Source of the DNA: Aquimarina algicola
GTDB taxonomy: Bacteria; Bacteroidota; Bacteroidia; Flavobacteriales; Flavobacteriaceae
Direction of reading: 5' to 3'
Assembly: GCF_006443095.1 (NCBI RefSeq)
Contig: NZ_VFWZ01000009.1
Span: 378,990 to 442,989 of the forward strand
DNA length: 64,000 nucleotides
Shown here: piece after piece, positions 10,943 through 19,329 of the stretch
How positions within the stretch are numbered: position 1 is the stretch's first letter
Layout of the letters: every line of letters starts with the position of its first letter
Notes under the pieces: model-generated
Told to the model about the DNA's origin: nothing
The model's database searches: none
What the model saw: only the letters and a program-made list of their open reading frames with translations
Made by a program: the position numbers and the translations under genes

Positions 10943-13036
10943 ATGAGTAAAGCCGTTTATGTAGCCACTATAGAGCCTAATAGTGGTAAATCCATTGTAG
11001 TTTTAGGAATGATGCGAATGTTACTTGGTAAAGTAGCAAGGGTAGGATATTTTAGACCGATTATAGATGATCCCGAAGCGGGAGAGGTCGATAATCATAT
11101 TAATACAGTAATCTCACACTTCGAACTCGATATTAACTTTAAAAAAGCATACGCATATACACGTAGTGAAGTACTTCAAAAACATAACCAGGGTAAATTT
11201 GGAGAAGTTATTGACGAGATTATAAGAAAATATAAAGCTCTTGAAGAGAAATTTGATTTTATACTGGTCGAAGGTACAGACTTTTCTGATGAAGGAAGTA
11301 TTATTGAATTTGATATCAATGTTGTTATTGCTAAAAACCTAGGTATTCCTGCTGTAATTGTAGCAAGCGGTGTTGATAAGAAGAACGAAGAAATTGTTGG
11401 GAATCTAAAGCTAGCTTTAGATACTTTTAACAACAGAGATGTAGAAGTTCTGGCATTGGTTGCAAACAAAGTGCAGCCCGGTTGTGAAAATCAACTGCAA
11501 ATTGAGTTTGATAAAGATTTTAAAAATGGAGTTGATAGAATTATCATTCCTAAGGTAAATTCTTTGAATAACCCAACGATCAAAGAGATTGTCAAAGAAT
11601 TGGATGGCAATATTTTGTTTGGGAAAGAATATCTTAACAATCAGGCAGGCAGTTTTGGAGTCGGAGCAATGCAATTGAGAAATTATCTCACACATCTCAA
11701 AGAAAATAGTTTGGTAATAACTCCAGGTGATCGAGCAGATATTATTTTGGGAGTATTACAAGCCAATATATCAGATAATTATCCTAAAATATCCGGAATC
11801 ATATTAACGGGGGGGATTATTCCTGAACCATCAATACTTAAGTTAATAGAAGGGGTTTCATTATCATTTCCAATAATTTCGGTTACAAGCGGAACATTCT
11901 CTGTAACAAATAAAATAGGAGCTATCAAATCAAGGATTTATGTTGATAATGTCCAAAAAATTAATACTTCAATTAGCACATTTGCAAAATATGCGAACGA
12001 GGATCATCTGGCAGATCGCCTAATTACATTTAAATCAGAAAGTTTAACTCCAAAAATGTTCCAGTATAATCTATTGAGAAGGGCGTTAAAACAAAAGAAA
12101 CATATTGTTCTTCCTGAAGGTTATGACGAGCGTATTTTGAGAGCAACGTCTCGTTTATTAGCATCTAGAGTAGTGGATATTACTCTAATAGGAGACGAGA
12201 AAAAAATAAAAAATAGATCAGCAAAACTTGATATTCCGATTGATTTTACCAAGATTAATATCGTAAATCCTGTAGAGTCTGAATATTATGAAGACTATGT
12301 ACAAACATTTTATGAGTTACGTAAACACAAAAACGTAAATTTGGATATGGCTAGGGATATGATGGCCGATGTATCTTATTTTGGTACTATGATGATCTAT
12401 AAAGGTCATGCCGATGGTATGGTGTCTGGTGCAGTGCATACGACTCAGCATACGATACGACCTGCACTTCAGTTTATAAAGACCAAGCCGAATGTTAAAG
12501 TAGTTTCCTCTGTGTTTTTCATGTGTTTAGAAGATCGTGTTTCTGTATTTGGTGATTGCGCAATTAATCCTAATCCCGATTCTGAACAACTGGCAGAAAT
12601 CGCTATATCTTCTTCAGAATCTGCTCAGGCATTTGGTATTGAACCAAAAGTAGCAATGTTATCTTATTCTTCGGGAACTTCAGGAAAAGGAGCAGATGTA
12701 GAAATTGTTAGGGCGGCAACAGAAATCGTAAAAGATAAACGTCCTGAACTCAAAATAGAAGGGCCGATACAATATGATGCAGCAGTAGATATGAAGGTTG
12801 GTCAAAGTAAATTACCTGATTCTGAAGTAGCGGGTCAAGCTAGTGTACTTATTTTCCCGGACTTGAATACCGGTAATAATACATACAAAGCCGTGCAGAG
12901 AGAAACAGGAGCACTTGCTATTGGCCCAATGCTGCAAGGGTTAAATAAACCTGTAAATGATCTTAGTAGAGGATGTACAGTAGATGATGTTTATAATACA
13001 GTGATTATTACAGCAATTCAGGCTCAAGGATTATAG
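10943..13036 (+). CDS. pta: Phosphate acetyltransferase (long form)
   Basis: Pta interconverts acetyl-CoA + phosphate and acetyl-phosphate + CoA. At 697 residues it is the long three-domain type: an N-terminal P-loop/BioD-like domain (VATIEPNSGKSIVVLG), a central DRTGG domain (around GDRADIILG and GIILTGG), and the C-terminal catalytic PTA_PTB domain (from about 375, with VLPEGYDERILRA, SSGTSGKGADVE and YDAAVD). ackA follows 36 bp later on the same strand, so the two form the acetate overflow/assimilation operon. Confidence 0.97.
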   Translation: MSKAVYVATIEPNSGKSIVVLGMMRMLLGKVARVGYFRPIIDDPEAGEVDNHINTVISHFELDINFKKAYAYTRSEVLQKHNQGKFGEVIDEIIRKYKALEEKFDFILVEGTDFSDEGSIIEFDINVVIAKNLGIPAVIVASGVDKKNEEIVGNLKLALDTFNNRDVEVLALVANKVQPGCENQLQIEFDKDFKNGVDRIIIPKVNSLNNPTIKEIVKELDGNILFGKEYLNNQAGSFGVGAMQLRNYLTHLKENSLVITPGDRADIILGVLQANISDNYPKISGIILTGGIIPEPSILKLIEGVSLSFPIISVTSGTFSVTNKIGAIKSRIYVDNVQKINTSISTFAKYANEDHLADRLITFKSESLTPKMFQYNLLRRALKQKKHIVLPEGYDERILRATSRLLASRVVDITLIGDEKKIKNRSAKLDIPIDFTKINIVNPVESEYYEDYVQTFYELRKHKNVNLDMARDMMADVSYFGTMMIYKGHADGMVSGAVHTTQHTIRPALQFIKTKPNVKVVSSVFFMCLEDRVSVFGDCAINPNPDSEQLAEIAISSSESAQAFGIEPKVAMLSYSSGTSGKGADVEIVRAATEIVKDKRPELKIEGPIQYDAAVDMKVGQSKLPDSEVAGQASVLIFPDLNTGNNTYKAVQRETGALAIGPMLQGLNKPVNDLSRGCTVDDVYNTVIITAIQAQGL

Positions 13037-13072
13037 ATATAAAACTCAAAAAAATACCTCTTTATAAATATT

Positions 13073-14257
13073 ATGCAGATACTTGTATTAAACTCAGGAA
13101 GTTCTTCTATAAAATTTCAATTATTTACCATGCCCGAAGCAAAAGTAATCTGTTCGGGGCTTGTGGAACGTATAGGTTTAGAAAATGCTAAAATTAATTA
13201 TCATTCAATTTCTACTACGATTGAAGAAGTAGCAACTATCTCTAATCATAAAGAAGGATTGCAGCTTATTGCAGACTATTTAATGGACAAAGAAAAGGGA
13301 GTTATTGATTCAGCTTCAGAAATACAGATAGTTGGTCATAGAGTTGTTCATGGAGGAAATACTTTTGCAGAGACTACTGTAATTAATGAAGCTGTTAAAA
13401 GTAAAATAAAAGAGCTCGCAGCACTTGCCCCTTTACATAATCCTGCAAATTTACAAGGAATAGAAGTAGCAGAACAAATATTTACAAAAGCAAAACAAAT
13501 CGCTGTATTTGATACCGCATTTCATCAAACGATCCCTGTAGAAGCTTATAAATATGCAATACCAAATCAATTTTTAGATGAAAATCATATTAGATTGTAT
13601 GGTTTTCATGGCACGAGCCATAAATATGTTTCAGAAAAAGCTAATGAGTTTTTGAATAAAAGCACCAGTAAAATAATTACAATACATTTAGGTAATGGAT
13701 GTAGTATGACTGCTGTAAAAGATGGAAAAAGTATTGATCACACATTAGGTTTTGCTCCTATGAATGGTTTAATAATGGGAACTCGATGTGGTGATATCGA
13801 TCCGGCAGTGATTTTTTATATGGTTAATGCCTTAGGGTATACTTTGGAAGAAGTAAATACACTCCTACAAAAAGAAAGCGGTATGCTTGGATTAACAGGA
13901 TTTAGTGATTTAAGAGATATAGAATCAGCAGCAGAACAAGGAAATGAACAGTGTAAATTAGCACTGAGAATGAATGCCTATCGTATCAAGAAGTTTATAG
14001 GGACTTATGCTGCAATAATGAATGGTTTGGATGCAATAGTGTTTACTGCCGGTATAGGTGAAAATTCTGATGTGATAAGAAAACTAGTTTGTGAAGAATT
14101 AGAATTTTTAGGAATTCAATTAGATAATGCAAAGAATGAGATAAGATCCAAAGAAATAAGAGAGATTAATGCAGAATTATCAAAAGTGAAAATTCTAATC
14201 GTACCTACAAACGAAGAACTTGAAATAGCAAAACAATCCTTTGATTTATTACAATAG
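13073..14257 (+). CDS. ackA: Acetate kinase
   Basis: AckA converts acetyl-phosphate + ADP to acetate + ATP, completing the Pta-AckA pathway. The 394 residues match the family. Visible signatures are the N-terminal LVLNSGSSSIKFQLF, HRVVHGG, FHGTSHKYV, the phosphate-binding HLGNGCSM, MGTRCGDIDP and the adenosine-binding TAGIGENS. It is the second gene of the operon, 36 bp behind pta. The region downstream is convergent with the peptide cluster. Confidence 0.98.
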   Translation: MQILVLNSGSSSIKFQLFTMPEAKVICSGLVERIGLENAKINYHSISTTIEEVATISNHKEGLQLIADYLMDKEKGVIDSASEIQIVGHRVVHGGNTFAETTVINEAVKSKIKELAALAPLHNPANLQGIEVAEQIFTKAKQIAVFDTAFHQTIPVEAYKYAIPNQFLDENHIRLYGFHGTSHKYVSEKANEFLNKSTSKIITIHLGNGCSMTAVKDGKSIDHTLGFAPMNGLIMGTRCGDIDPAVIFYMVNALGYTLEEVNTLLQKESGMLGLTGFSDLRDIESAAEQGNEQCKLALRMNAYRIKKFIGTYAAIMNGLDAIVFTAGIGENSDVIRKLVCEELEFLGIQLDNAKNEIRSKEIREINAELSKVKILIVPTNEELEIAKQSFDLLQ

Positions 14258-14273
14258 CTTCATATAAAAAACA

Positions 14274-14314
14274 ATCATCTTGAGTTGATAATAAATATAT
14301 AAACTCAAGATGAT
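14274..14314 (-). terminator. Terminator shared between ackA and the peptide cluster
   Basis: A perfect 13-bp stem, ATCATCTTGAGTT / AACTCAAGATGAT, with a 15-base AT-rich loop. On the minus strand it is followed by TGTTTTTTATATG, so it best serves the peptide transcript; on the plus strand no T run follows. Confidence 0.75.
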
Positions 14315-14359
14315 ATAAGAAGGGTAGTCTCTAAAGAAATACCCTAGTCATTGCTAATG

Positions 14360-14545
14360 TTATGCCCAAATACAACCATTAGCAACACAATATCCGAAAT
14401 CGCAAAATTCTCCTCCTTCTGGCAATCTGACACAACATCTACCTGGAGGTCCACAATAAGGTCTATTAAAATTAGAACCTTTAATTCCTTTCTGTTCTTC
14501 TTTTTGGAGTTTATGTACTCCTTTTAATTCTAAAATTTTCTTCAT
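14360..14545 (-). CDS. Cys-rich GA/GS-leader peptide D (last of four)
   Basis: A 61-residue precursor-like peptide. The 24-residue leader (MKKILELKG..., then KLQKEEQ, then IKGS) matches the three upstream paralogues. The KE-Q-x-x-IKG[AS] ending resembles the double-glycine-type leaders cut by C39 peptidases. The predicted 37-residue core has six cysteines in the order C-x5-C-C-x9-C-x4-C-x4-C and ends IWA. Its double Cys comes second instead of first, unlike the other three. The start is preceded by the ACACAATG context shared by the set. No modification or export gene lies nearby. A secreted antimicrobial or signalling peptide is the leading inference; function is unknown. Confidence 0.75.
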   Translation of the reverse strand: MKKILELKGVHKLQKEEQKGIKGSNFNRPYCGPPGRCCVRLPEGGEFCDFGYCVANGCIWA

Positions 14546-14717
14546 TGTGTAATATATTTAAATAATTAAGTAGTAATACTAAAAAAAATGAAAAACACTT
14601 TAATAGATCTTAAATGTAGGTAGACAGTTTTATTAAATACAATTTTATATTTTTATATAATAAGCCTTTTCATAAAAGTTTTATTAAAGCGTTATTTCCA
14701 GTCGGTTTTGTCAAAGG

Positions 14718-14906
14718 CTATGCCAATATACATTTACTCGAACCAAAACATCTTCCGGGGACACAGACAAATTCATCACCTGTTGAACTAATTAAACAAC
14801 CATTACCCGAAGGGCAACAGGATACGCTATTAGCAGCACCTTTTATGTTTTGCTGTTGTTCTTTGGTTAGTTTTTGAGTCCCTGACAATTCTAAGATTTT
14901 TTTCAT
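14718..14906 (-). CDS. Cys-rich GA/GS-leader peptide C
   Basis: 62 residues. The leader is MKKILELSG followed by TQKLTKEQQQNIKGA, nearly identical to that of peptide B. The 38-residue core has the pattern C-C-x5-C-x10-C-x4-C-x5-C and ends ILA, with a VPGRC segment matching the EPGxC of its paralogues. The 187 bp to the preceding peptide gene contain a nested inverted repeat. Upstream of the ATG is AAATATAAACACA, shared with the other copies. Confidence 0.75.
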   Translation of the reverse strand: MKKILELSGTQKLTKEQQQNIKGAANSVSCCPSGNGCLISSTGDEFVCVPGRCFGSSKCILA

Positions 14907-14971
14907 TGTGTTTATATTTATTTGTTAAAAAATACAAATGTGGCATCGTAGAGTAAAAGAGATTGATTGAT

Positions 14972-15074
14972 AATGCTCTAAAACTTATATATGATATTAG
15001 ACTAGCCGATTTAGTTTTACTAGTGCATGCCTCATATAAAGTGAGGTCTACCATTATGCAAGTTTTAAAGCATT
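14972..15074. repeat. Nested inverted-repeat element between peptide genes
   Basis: Outer arms AATGCTCTAAAACTT (14972-14986) and AAGTTTTAAAGCATT (15060-15074) pair over 15 bp with one mismatch. Inside lie two smaller hairpins, ACTAG/CTAGT (15001-15024) and CCTCA/TGAGG (15030-15046). The layout could be a multi-branch RNA in the peptide leader/intergenic transcript or a small MITE-like insertion; sequence alone cannot decide. Confidence 0.6.
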
Positions 15075-15093
15075 TTTTATGGTTTTGTAAAGA

Positions 15094-15285
15094 CTATGCT
15101 AATATACATCTATTAGGTCTGAATCGATCACAATATCCAGGCTCGCAAAAACTTTCGCCTCCAAAACTTAATAAACAACCTCTACCGGTTGGACAACAAG
15201 TAACGGTACCAAATGCACCTTTAATATTTTGTTGTTGTTCTCTCGTTAATTTTTGGATTCCTGATAATTCTAAGATTTTTTTCAT
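15094..15285 (-). CDS. Cys-rich GA/GS-leader peptide B
   Basis: 63 residues. The leader MKKILELSG...KLTREQQQNIKGA differs from that of peptide C at only two positions. The 39-residue core follows C-C-x5-C-x9-C-x4-C-x7-C and ends ILA; it contains FCEPGYC. It starts only 51 bp after the stop of peptide A, so the two are probably co-transcribed. An antisense frame of 118 codons overlaps this gene but has no support. Confidence 0.75.
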   Translation of the reverse strand: MKKILELSGIQKLTREQQQNIKGAFGTVTCCPTGRGCLLSFGGESFCEPGYCDRFRPNRCILA

Positions 15286-15336
15286 TGTATATATATTTAA
15301 AGTTATTGGTTACAAATAAAATAGAAGAAAAAGGTA

Positions 15337-15513
15337 TTAATAAAAAATACAGCCAAAGTTCGTGCAACGACCCGGTTCACAAAATTCTCCCCCCGGGAAA
15401 CTTACACGGCATTTGTTGCTACTACAACAGCCACTAAATATGGCTCCTCTGATTTTACTTTGTTCTTCTTTGTTGAGTTTTTGAATACCTGCGAGATTTA
15501 AGATGTTTTTCAT
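15337..15513 (-). CDS. Cys-rich GA/GS-leader peptide A (first of four)
   Basis: I place the start at the ATG at 15513, giving 58 residues; the frame is open 35 codons further upstream, but only the internal start aligns with the other three peptides and carries the same ACACAATG context. The leader is MKNILNLAG...KLNKEEQSKIRGA (24 residues). The 34-residue core is C-C-x4-C-x9-C-x4-C-x4-C ending IFY, with FCEPGRC. It is the promoter-proximal member, divergent from the nuclease gene. Confidence 0.75.
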   Translation of the reverse strand: MKNILNLAGIQKLNKEEQSKIRGAIFSGCCSSNKCRVSFPGGEFCEPGRCTNFGCIFY

Positions 15514-15802
15514 TGTGTAGTTATATTTAAATTGAATCTTTAAATTTAATTTAAAATATTGTAAAACAGTTACTTGTAAACCTTTAAAGAAATGCGGTAT
15601 AGTTCGCTTTTGTGACAATAATTATTGTATTAAGGGATAATTGCCATTTTTTTAAGAATAAAAAAGAAAAGTTTGGATACGTTTTTGATAAAGATATAAT
15701 GTTCTATTTAACAATTTAATAATGTTTTGTACAAGTACGTAAGTTAAAATAATGATAGTTTCGAAATTATTTATACCTTTTCAGTAAACTAACTTAAACA
15801 CA

Positions 15803-18082
15803 ATGAAAAAATTACTAGGCTTACTATTGATCATACCGACTCTTATATATAGTCAGATACCTTCTTATTATAACGATATTAATCTTAATGTATCAGGAAC
15901 GCAGTTAAAAAATGTATTAAGTGAAAAAATAACGAATACACATACAAACTTTTTATCATACACTCCTGGTGTTTGGGATGCATTAAAACAAACAGATATA
16001 GATCTTACAAATGCTTCAAAAGTATTATTAGTTTATGGATATAATGATTTAGATGGTGATAGCACTAATGATAGAACGAGAGGGATTAATGATAATGGAG
16101 GTGGATCAAATAGCTGGAATCGAGAACATGTATATCCAAAATCATTAGGTAATCCTAATTTGGGAACTAGTGGGCCTGGTGCGGATGCACATCATTTAAG
16201 ACCTGCAGATACACAGCGTAACTCATCTCGAGGCAATAGAAAATTTGGTGATGGTAGCGGAAACTCCGGAGCTACCTCTCAGGGGCATTGGTATCCCGGT
16301 GACGAGTGGAAAGGTGATGTTGCTCGTATGATGATGTATATGTATCTACGTTATGGAAACCGTTGTCTACCTAAAAATGTAGGAGTTGGCGCTTCGGTTT
16401 CAGGCGATAATAATATGATAGACTTATTTCTGCAATGGAATGTAGAAGACCCCGTTTCTCAATTTGAATTACAACGAAACCCAATTTTAGAAAATTTACA
16501 GGGTAATAGAAATCCTTTTATTGATAATCCCGCATTTGCTACGAAAATATGGGGAGGACCACAAGCAGAAGATAGATTTGGCAATTCTAATGGTAGTGAT
16601 ACTCAAGCACCAAGTACTCCTACTGCATTAGTAGCGTCTAATATTAATACAAATAGCATATCGCTATCCTGGAATGCCTCTACCGATAATGTAGGTGTTA
16701 CAGGATATGACATCTATCGTAACGGAATTCTTGTTAGCTCTTCTAATACTGCAAGTTATACAGTTACAGCTCTTGTAGCTAATACATCATATTCTTTTTT
16801 TGTAAGAGCAAAAGATGCAGCAGGTAATATATCTAATGCAAGTGCTACAATTGATGTAACAACTCTTAGTGGTCCACCAACAGGAGGATCAGGAGAACTA
16901 TTCTTTTCAGAATACATTGAAGGATCTTCAAATAATAAAGCCATTGAAATAGCGAATTTTACAGGAACATCAGTGAATCTATCAGAGTATAGTATTAAAA
17001 AACAGATTAATGGAGCTGGTTCATGGTCTTCTACTCTAAATCTTTCTGGAACGTTAGCTAGTGGAGATGTATTTGTAATAGCAAACGCTTCTGCAACTAG
17101 TGGGATTAAAAATGAAGCAGACCTTGTAACGTCATCTTCGGCAGTTACTTTTAATGGTAATGATCCTGTTGGATTGTTCAAAAATGATGTACTGATTGAT
17201 ATTATAGGAATATTTGATGGAGGATCTACTAATTTTGCACAGAATATGACATTGAGAAGAAAAGCAGATATATCAACACCTTCTACATCTTTTACAATAT
17301 CAAACTGGGATTCATACTCTCAAGATACTTTTAGTGGCTTGGGAAAGCACACAAAAAGTAGTCAAAATAATCAAACGTCTTATTGTACTTCAAAAGGAAA
17401 TACAACTACATACGAATACATAGATCATGTAGAGATTGGTGGAATATCTAATACTACTGTAGCAAATAATGGATATGGTGATTTTACTTCACAAACAGCT
17501 CAATTATCATATGGAAGAAATACGATAGTATTAAGTGCAGGTTTTACAGGAACTCCTTATGCAGAATATTGGAGAGTTTGGATCGATTTTAATAAAAATG
17601 GTGTTTTTGAAACTTCAGAATTAATGGTAGATGAATCTTCTTCCAGTGATTCACAACTATCATATGACTTTAATATACCATCTTCAGTAAGTAGTGGCGA
17701 GACCAGAATGCGTATTGCGATGAAATGGGATAGTGCCTCAACACCATGCGAGACTTTTGGTTATGGTGAGGTTGAAGATTATACAATAATCCTCAACACA
17801 TCTACTTCTCAAAGCTTGAAAACAAATTTAGCAACTTTACAAAAGCAAGAAGAAGAATTTTTAATAACAATTCACCCTAATCCTGCATCAGAATACATTC
17901 AAATTAATGGAGAGAATACACTCAATTCACAATTTAAAATTACAAATATGGTTGGAGTAACTGTAAAGTCAGGAAAAGTAACCAATGATAAAATCTCTTT
18001 GGATAATTTAAGATCAGGAGTTTATTTTATTAATGTTTCTAATGATGAATATCATACTTCAAAAACAATTATAATTGAATAA
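15803..18082 (+). CDS. Secreted multidomain endonuclease I with T9SS sorting domain
   Basis: The 759 residues open with a signal peptide (KLLGLLLIIPTLIYSQ). Then come an endonuclease I (EndA/NucM) domain at about 20-270 with the active-site stretches WNREHVYPKS and ADAHHLRPAD; a fibronectin type III domain (about 270-355, SLSWNASTDNVGVTGYDIYR); a lamin-tail-like domain (about 365-470, LFFSEYIEGSSNNKAIEI); a GEVED domain (about 525-670, ending FGYGEVEDYTI); and a type IX secretion C-terminal sorting domain (about 688-759, IHPNPASEYIQI...GVYFINV). The protein is thus exported across both membranes and degrades extracellular DNA, probably for phosphate or nucleotide supply. It is divergent from the peptide cluster, with 289 bp between the starts. 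Confidence 0.93.
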   Translation: MKKLLGLLLIIPTLIYSQIPSYYNDINLNVSGTQLKNVLSEKITNTHTNFLSYTPGVWDALKQTDIDLTNASKVLLVYGYNDLDGDSTNDRTRGINDNGGGSNSWNREHVYPKSLGNPNLGTSGPGADAHHLRPADTQRNSSRGNRKFGDGSGNSGATSQGHWYPGDEWKGDVARMMMYMYLRYGNRCLPKNVGVGASVSGDNNMIDLFLQWNVEDPVSQFELQRNPILENLQGNRNPFIDNPAFATKIWGGPQAEDRFGNSNGSDTQAPSTPTALVASNINTNSISLSWNASTDNVGVTGYDIYRNGILVSSSNTASYTVTALVANTSYSFFVRAKDAAGNISNASATIDVTTLSGPPTGGSGELFFSEYIEGSSNNKAIEIANFTGTSVNLSEYSIKKQINGAGSWSSTLNLSGTLASGDVFVIANASATSGIKNEADLVTSSSAVTFNGNDPVGLFKNDVLIDIIGIFDGGSTNFAQNMTLRRKADISTPSTSFTISNWDSYSQDTFSGLGKHTKSSQNNQTSYCTSKGNTTTYEYIDHVEIGGISNTTVANNGYGDFTSQTAQLSYGRNTIVLSAGFTGTPYAEYWRVWIDFNKNGVFETSELMVDESSSSDSQLSYDFNIPSSVSSGETRMRIAMKWDSASTPCETFGYGEVEDYTIILNTSTSQSLKTNLATLQKQEEEFLITIHPNPASEYIQINGENTLNSQFKITNMVGVTVKSGKVTNDKISLDNLRSGVYFINVSNDEYHTSKTIIIE

Positions 18083-18126
18083 ATTATAATTTATATATGT
18101 GATATAAAAAGGAAATAGTATATCTC

Positions 18127-18167
18127 AAAAAGATCTGTTATATATCTAGCGATAACAGGTCTTTTTT
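18127..18167 (+). terminator. Terminator after the nuclease gene
   Basis: The stem AAAAAGATCTGTTA / TAACAGGTCTTTTT (one G-T pair) is followed by further T residues. Confidence 0.85.
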
Positions 18168-18298
18168 ATATAAATACATATGGATTAAAAGTTGATTATA
18201 TGAGGTTTTGCCGTATTCAGAATTAAATCAATTGTTTGTAGCTTAGCTGACAAAATTAAGAATCTCCTAACGCTATATATTATTATAAATACAAAGGC

Positions 18299-18580
18299 AT
18301 GGAAGAAATTGAAGTAAGAGTCAAAGCAGTCAAAACTTTGCTTGAAGCATTTAGATTAGAACGGATTTTATATATCGTGATTTCGTGTCTCTCTGTAATG
18401 ATGTTATTATGTCTTCCTGTTTATATTATTTTGAAAGCTCCCGATAAAATTGAATGGGTAATAGGGCTTTTTGTTCCTGCAGGAGCAATTACTCTATCTA
18501 TTGGTAGACTTTTAAAAATGTGGAATCAAGCTATTTCGTTTGTAAGTGATCAAAAAGTAGAAGAGGATGAAAAGAAATAA
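18299..18580 (+). CDS. Small protein with two membrane segments
   Basis: 93 residues with hydrophobic segments at about 21-44 and 52-70, so both ends are likely on the same side of the inner membrane. The N-terminus is charged (EEIEVRVKAVKTLLEAFRLER) and helical. It overlaps the next gene by 14 bp, indicating translational coupling. No family is recognised. Confidence 0.65.
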   Translation: MEEIEVRVKAVKTLLEAFRLERILYIVISCLSVMMLLCLPVYIILKAPDKIEWVIGLFVPAGAITLSIGRLLKMWNQAISFVSDQKVEEDEKK

Positions 18581-19229
18581 TGTAAAGAACAAAACAGAAA
18601 CTATTATTTCGACAGGGGTTATTTTTATACTAATAGGTTTTGGCTATGTATTGTATTTACTTAATAGTTTGAGTCAAGATGTTCAAGAAAAAAAACAAGA
18701 ATTAGTTGATCTCAATATATTAATCTCTAAAAATCAAGATTCACTGAGCTTTATAGATCAAAGATTACGGTTGAAACAAACTGTATTAGATAGTATTGTA
18801 AAAGAAATTAATAAATCTAATGATATTGCTCTAAGAGAAAAAGTACAACAAGGACTTCAAATAGAGCAAACATTACATAATTCTCTCAAAACAAAAGTAA
18901 TGGGAGCGAATGTTGGACAAGTTGTCTATATGCAGGTAGGAGATAAAGAAACCAAAGAATACCTAGAAAATATATATCTTCTTGATACACTTCATCAAAA
19001 CGAGTATAAAGCATTTGGATACGATCTACAGCCTGAAAGGACTGATAATACAGTGCGTTATTTTCATTTAGAAGATAGTCTCAAAGCACAAAGCCTTAAA
19101 AATAGAATAGAAAAAGCTACGGGAATCCCTGTACAAGAGCAATATATACAAGGTTTTGAAAAAGAAGTGCCTAATCAACAACTAGAGGTATGGCTAAAAA
19201 AAGCTAAAAAGGATAGTATTTATCCTTAA
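18567..19229 (+). CDS. Membrane-anchored coiled-coil protein with SPOR-like tail
   Basis: 220 residues: one N-terminal membrane helix (about 12-33), a coiled coil (about 35-100, QDVQEKKQELVDLNILI...), and a compact C-terminal domain (about 110-215). That tail contains TVRYFHLEDSLKAQSL and ends LEVWLKKAK, a pattern I associate with SPOR/LytR-C-like domains that follow membrane anchors in diverse bacteria; the assignment is tentative. It overlaps the two-helix membrane gene upstream, and the pair probably works as one membrane complex. Confidence 0.6.
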   Translation: MKRNNVKNKTETIISTGVIFILIGFGYVLYLLNSLSQDVQEKKQELVDLNILISKNQDSLSFIDQRLRLKQTVLDSIVKEINKSNDIALREKVQQGLQIEQTLHNSLKTKVMGANVGQVVYMQVGDKETKEYLENIYLLDTLHQNEYKAFGYDLQPERTDNTVRYFHLEDSLKAQSLKNRIEKATGIPVQEQYIQGFEKEVPNQQLEVWLKKAKKDSIYP

Positions 19230-19329
19230 AAAATTTAGAAATTTTAAAAGAAAAATTTAAGAAAAATAAAGTATATTACTTGTCAAAATGTTTATAGCTT
19301 TGAATACCCTTGTAAATACTTTTTAAACG

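Noticed and set aside
14972-15074. tRNA or known riboswitch
   Set aside because: The branched fold lacks a T-loop, anticodon stem and CCA-side acceptor pairing, and no riboswitch core motif was seen.
14963-15319. Plus-strand 118-codon frame over peptide B
   Set aside because: Lies antisense to a peptide gene with three paralogues, includes the inverted-repeat element, and shows no recognisable protein features.
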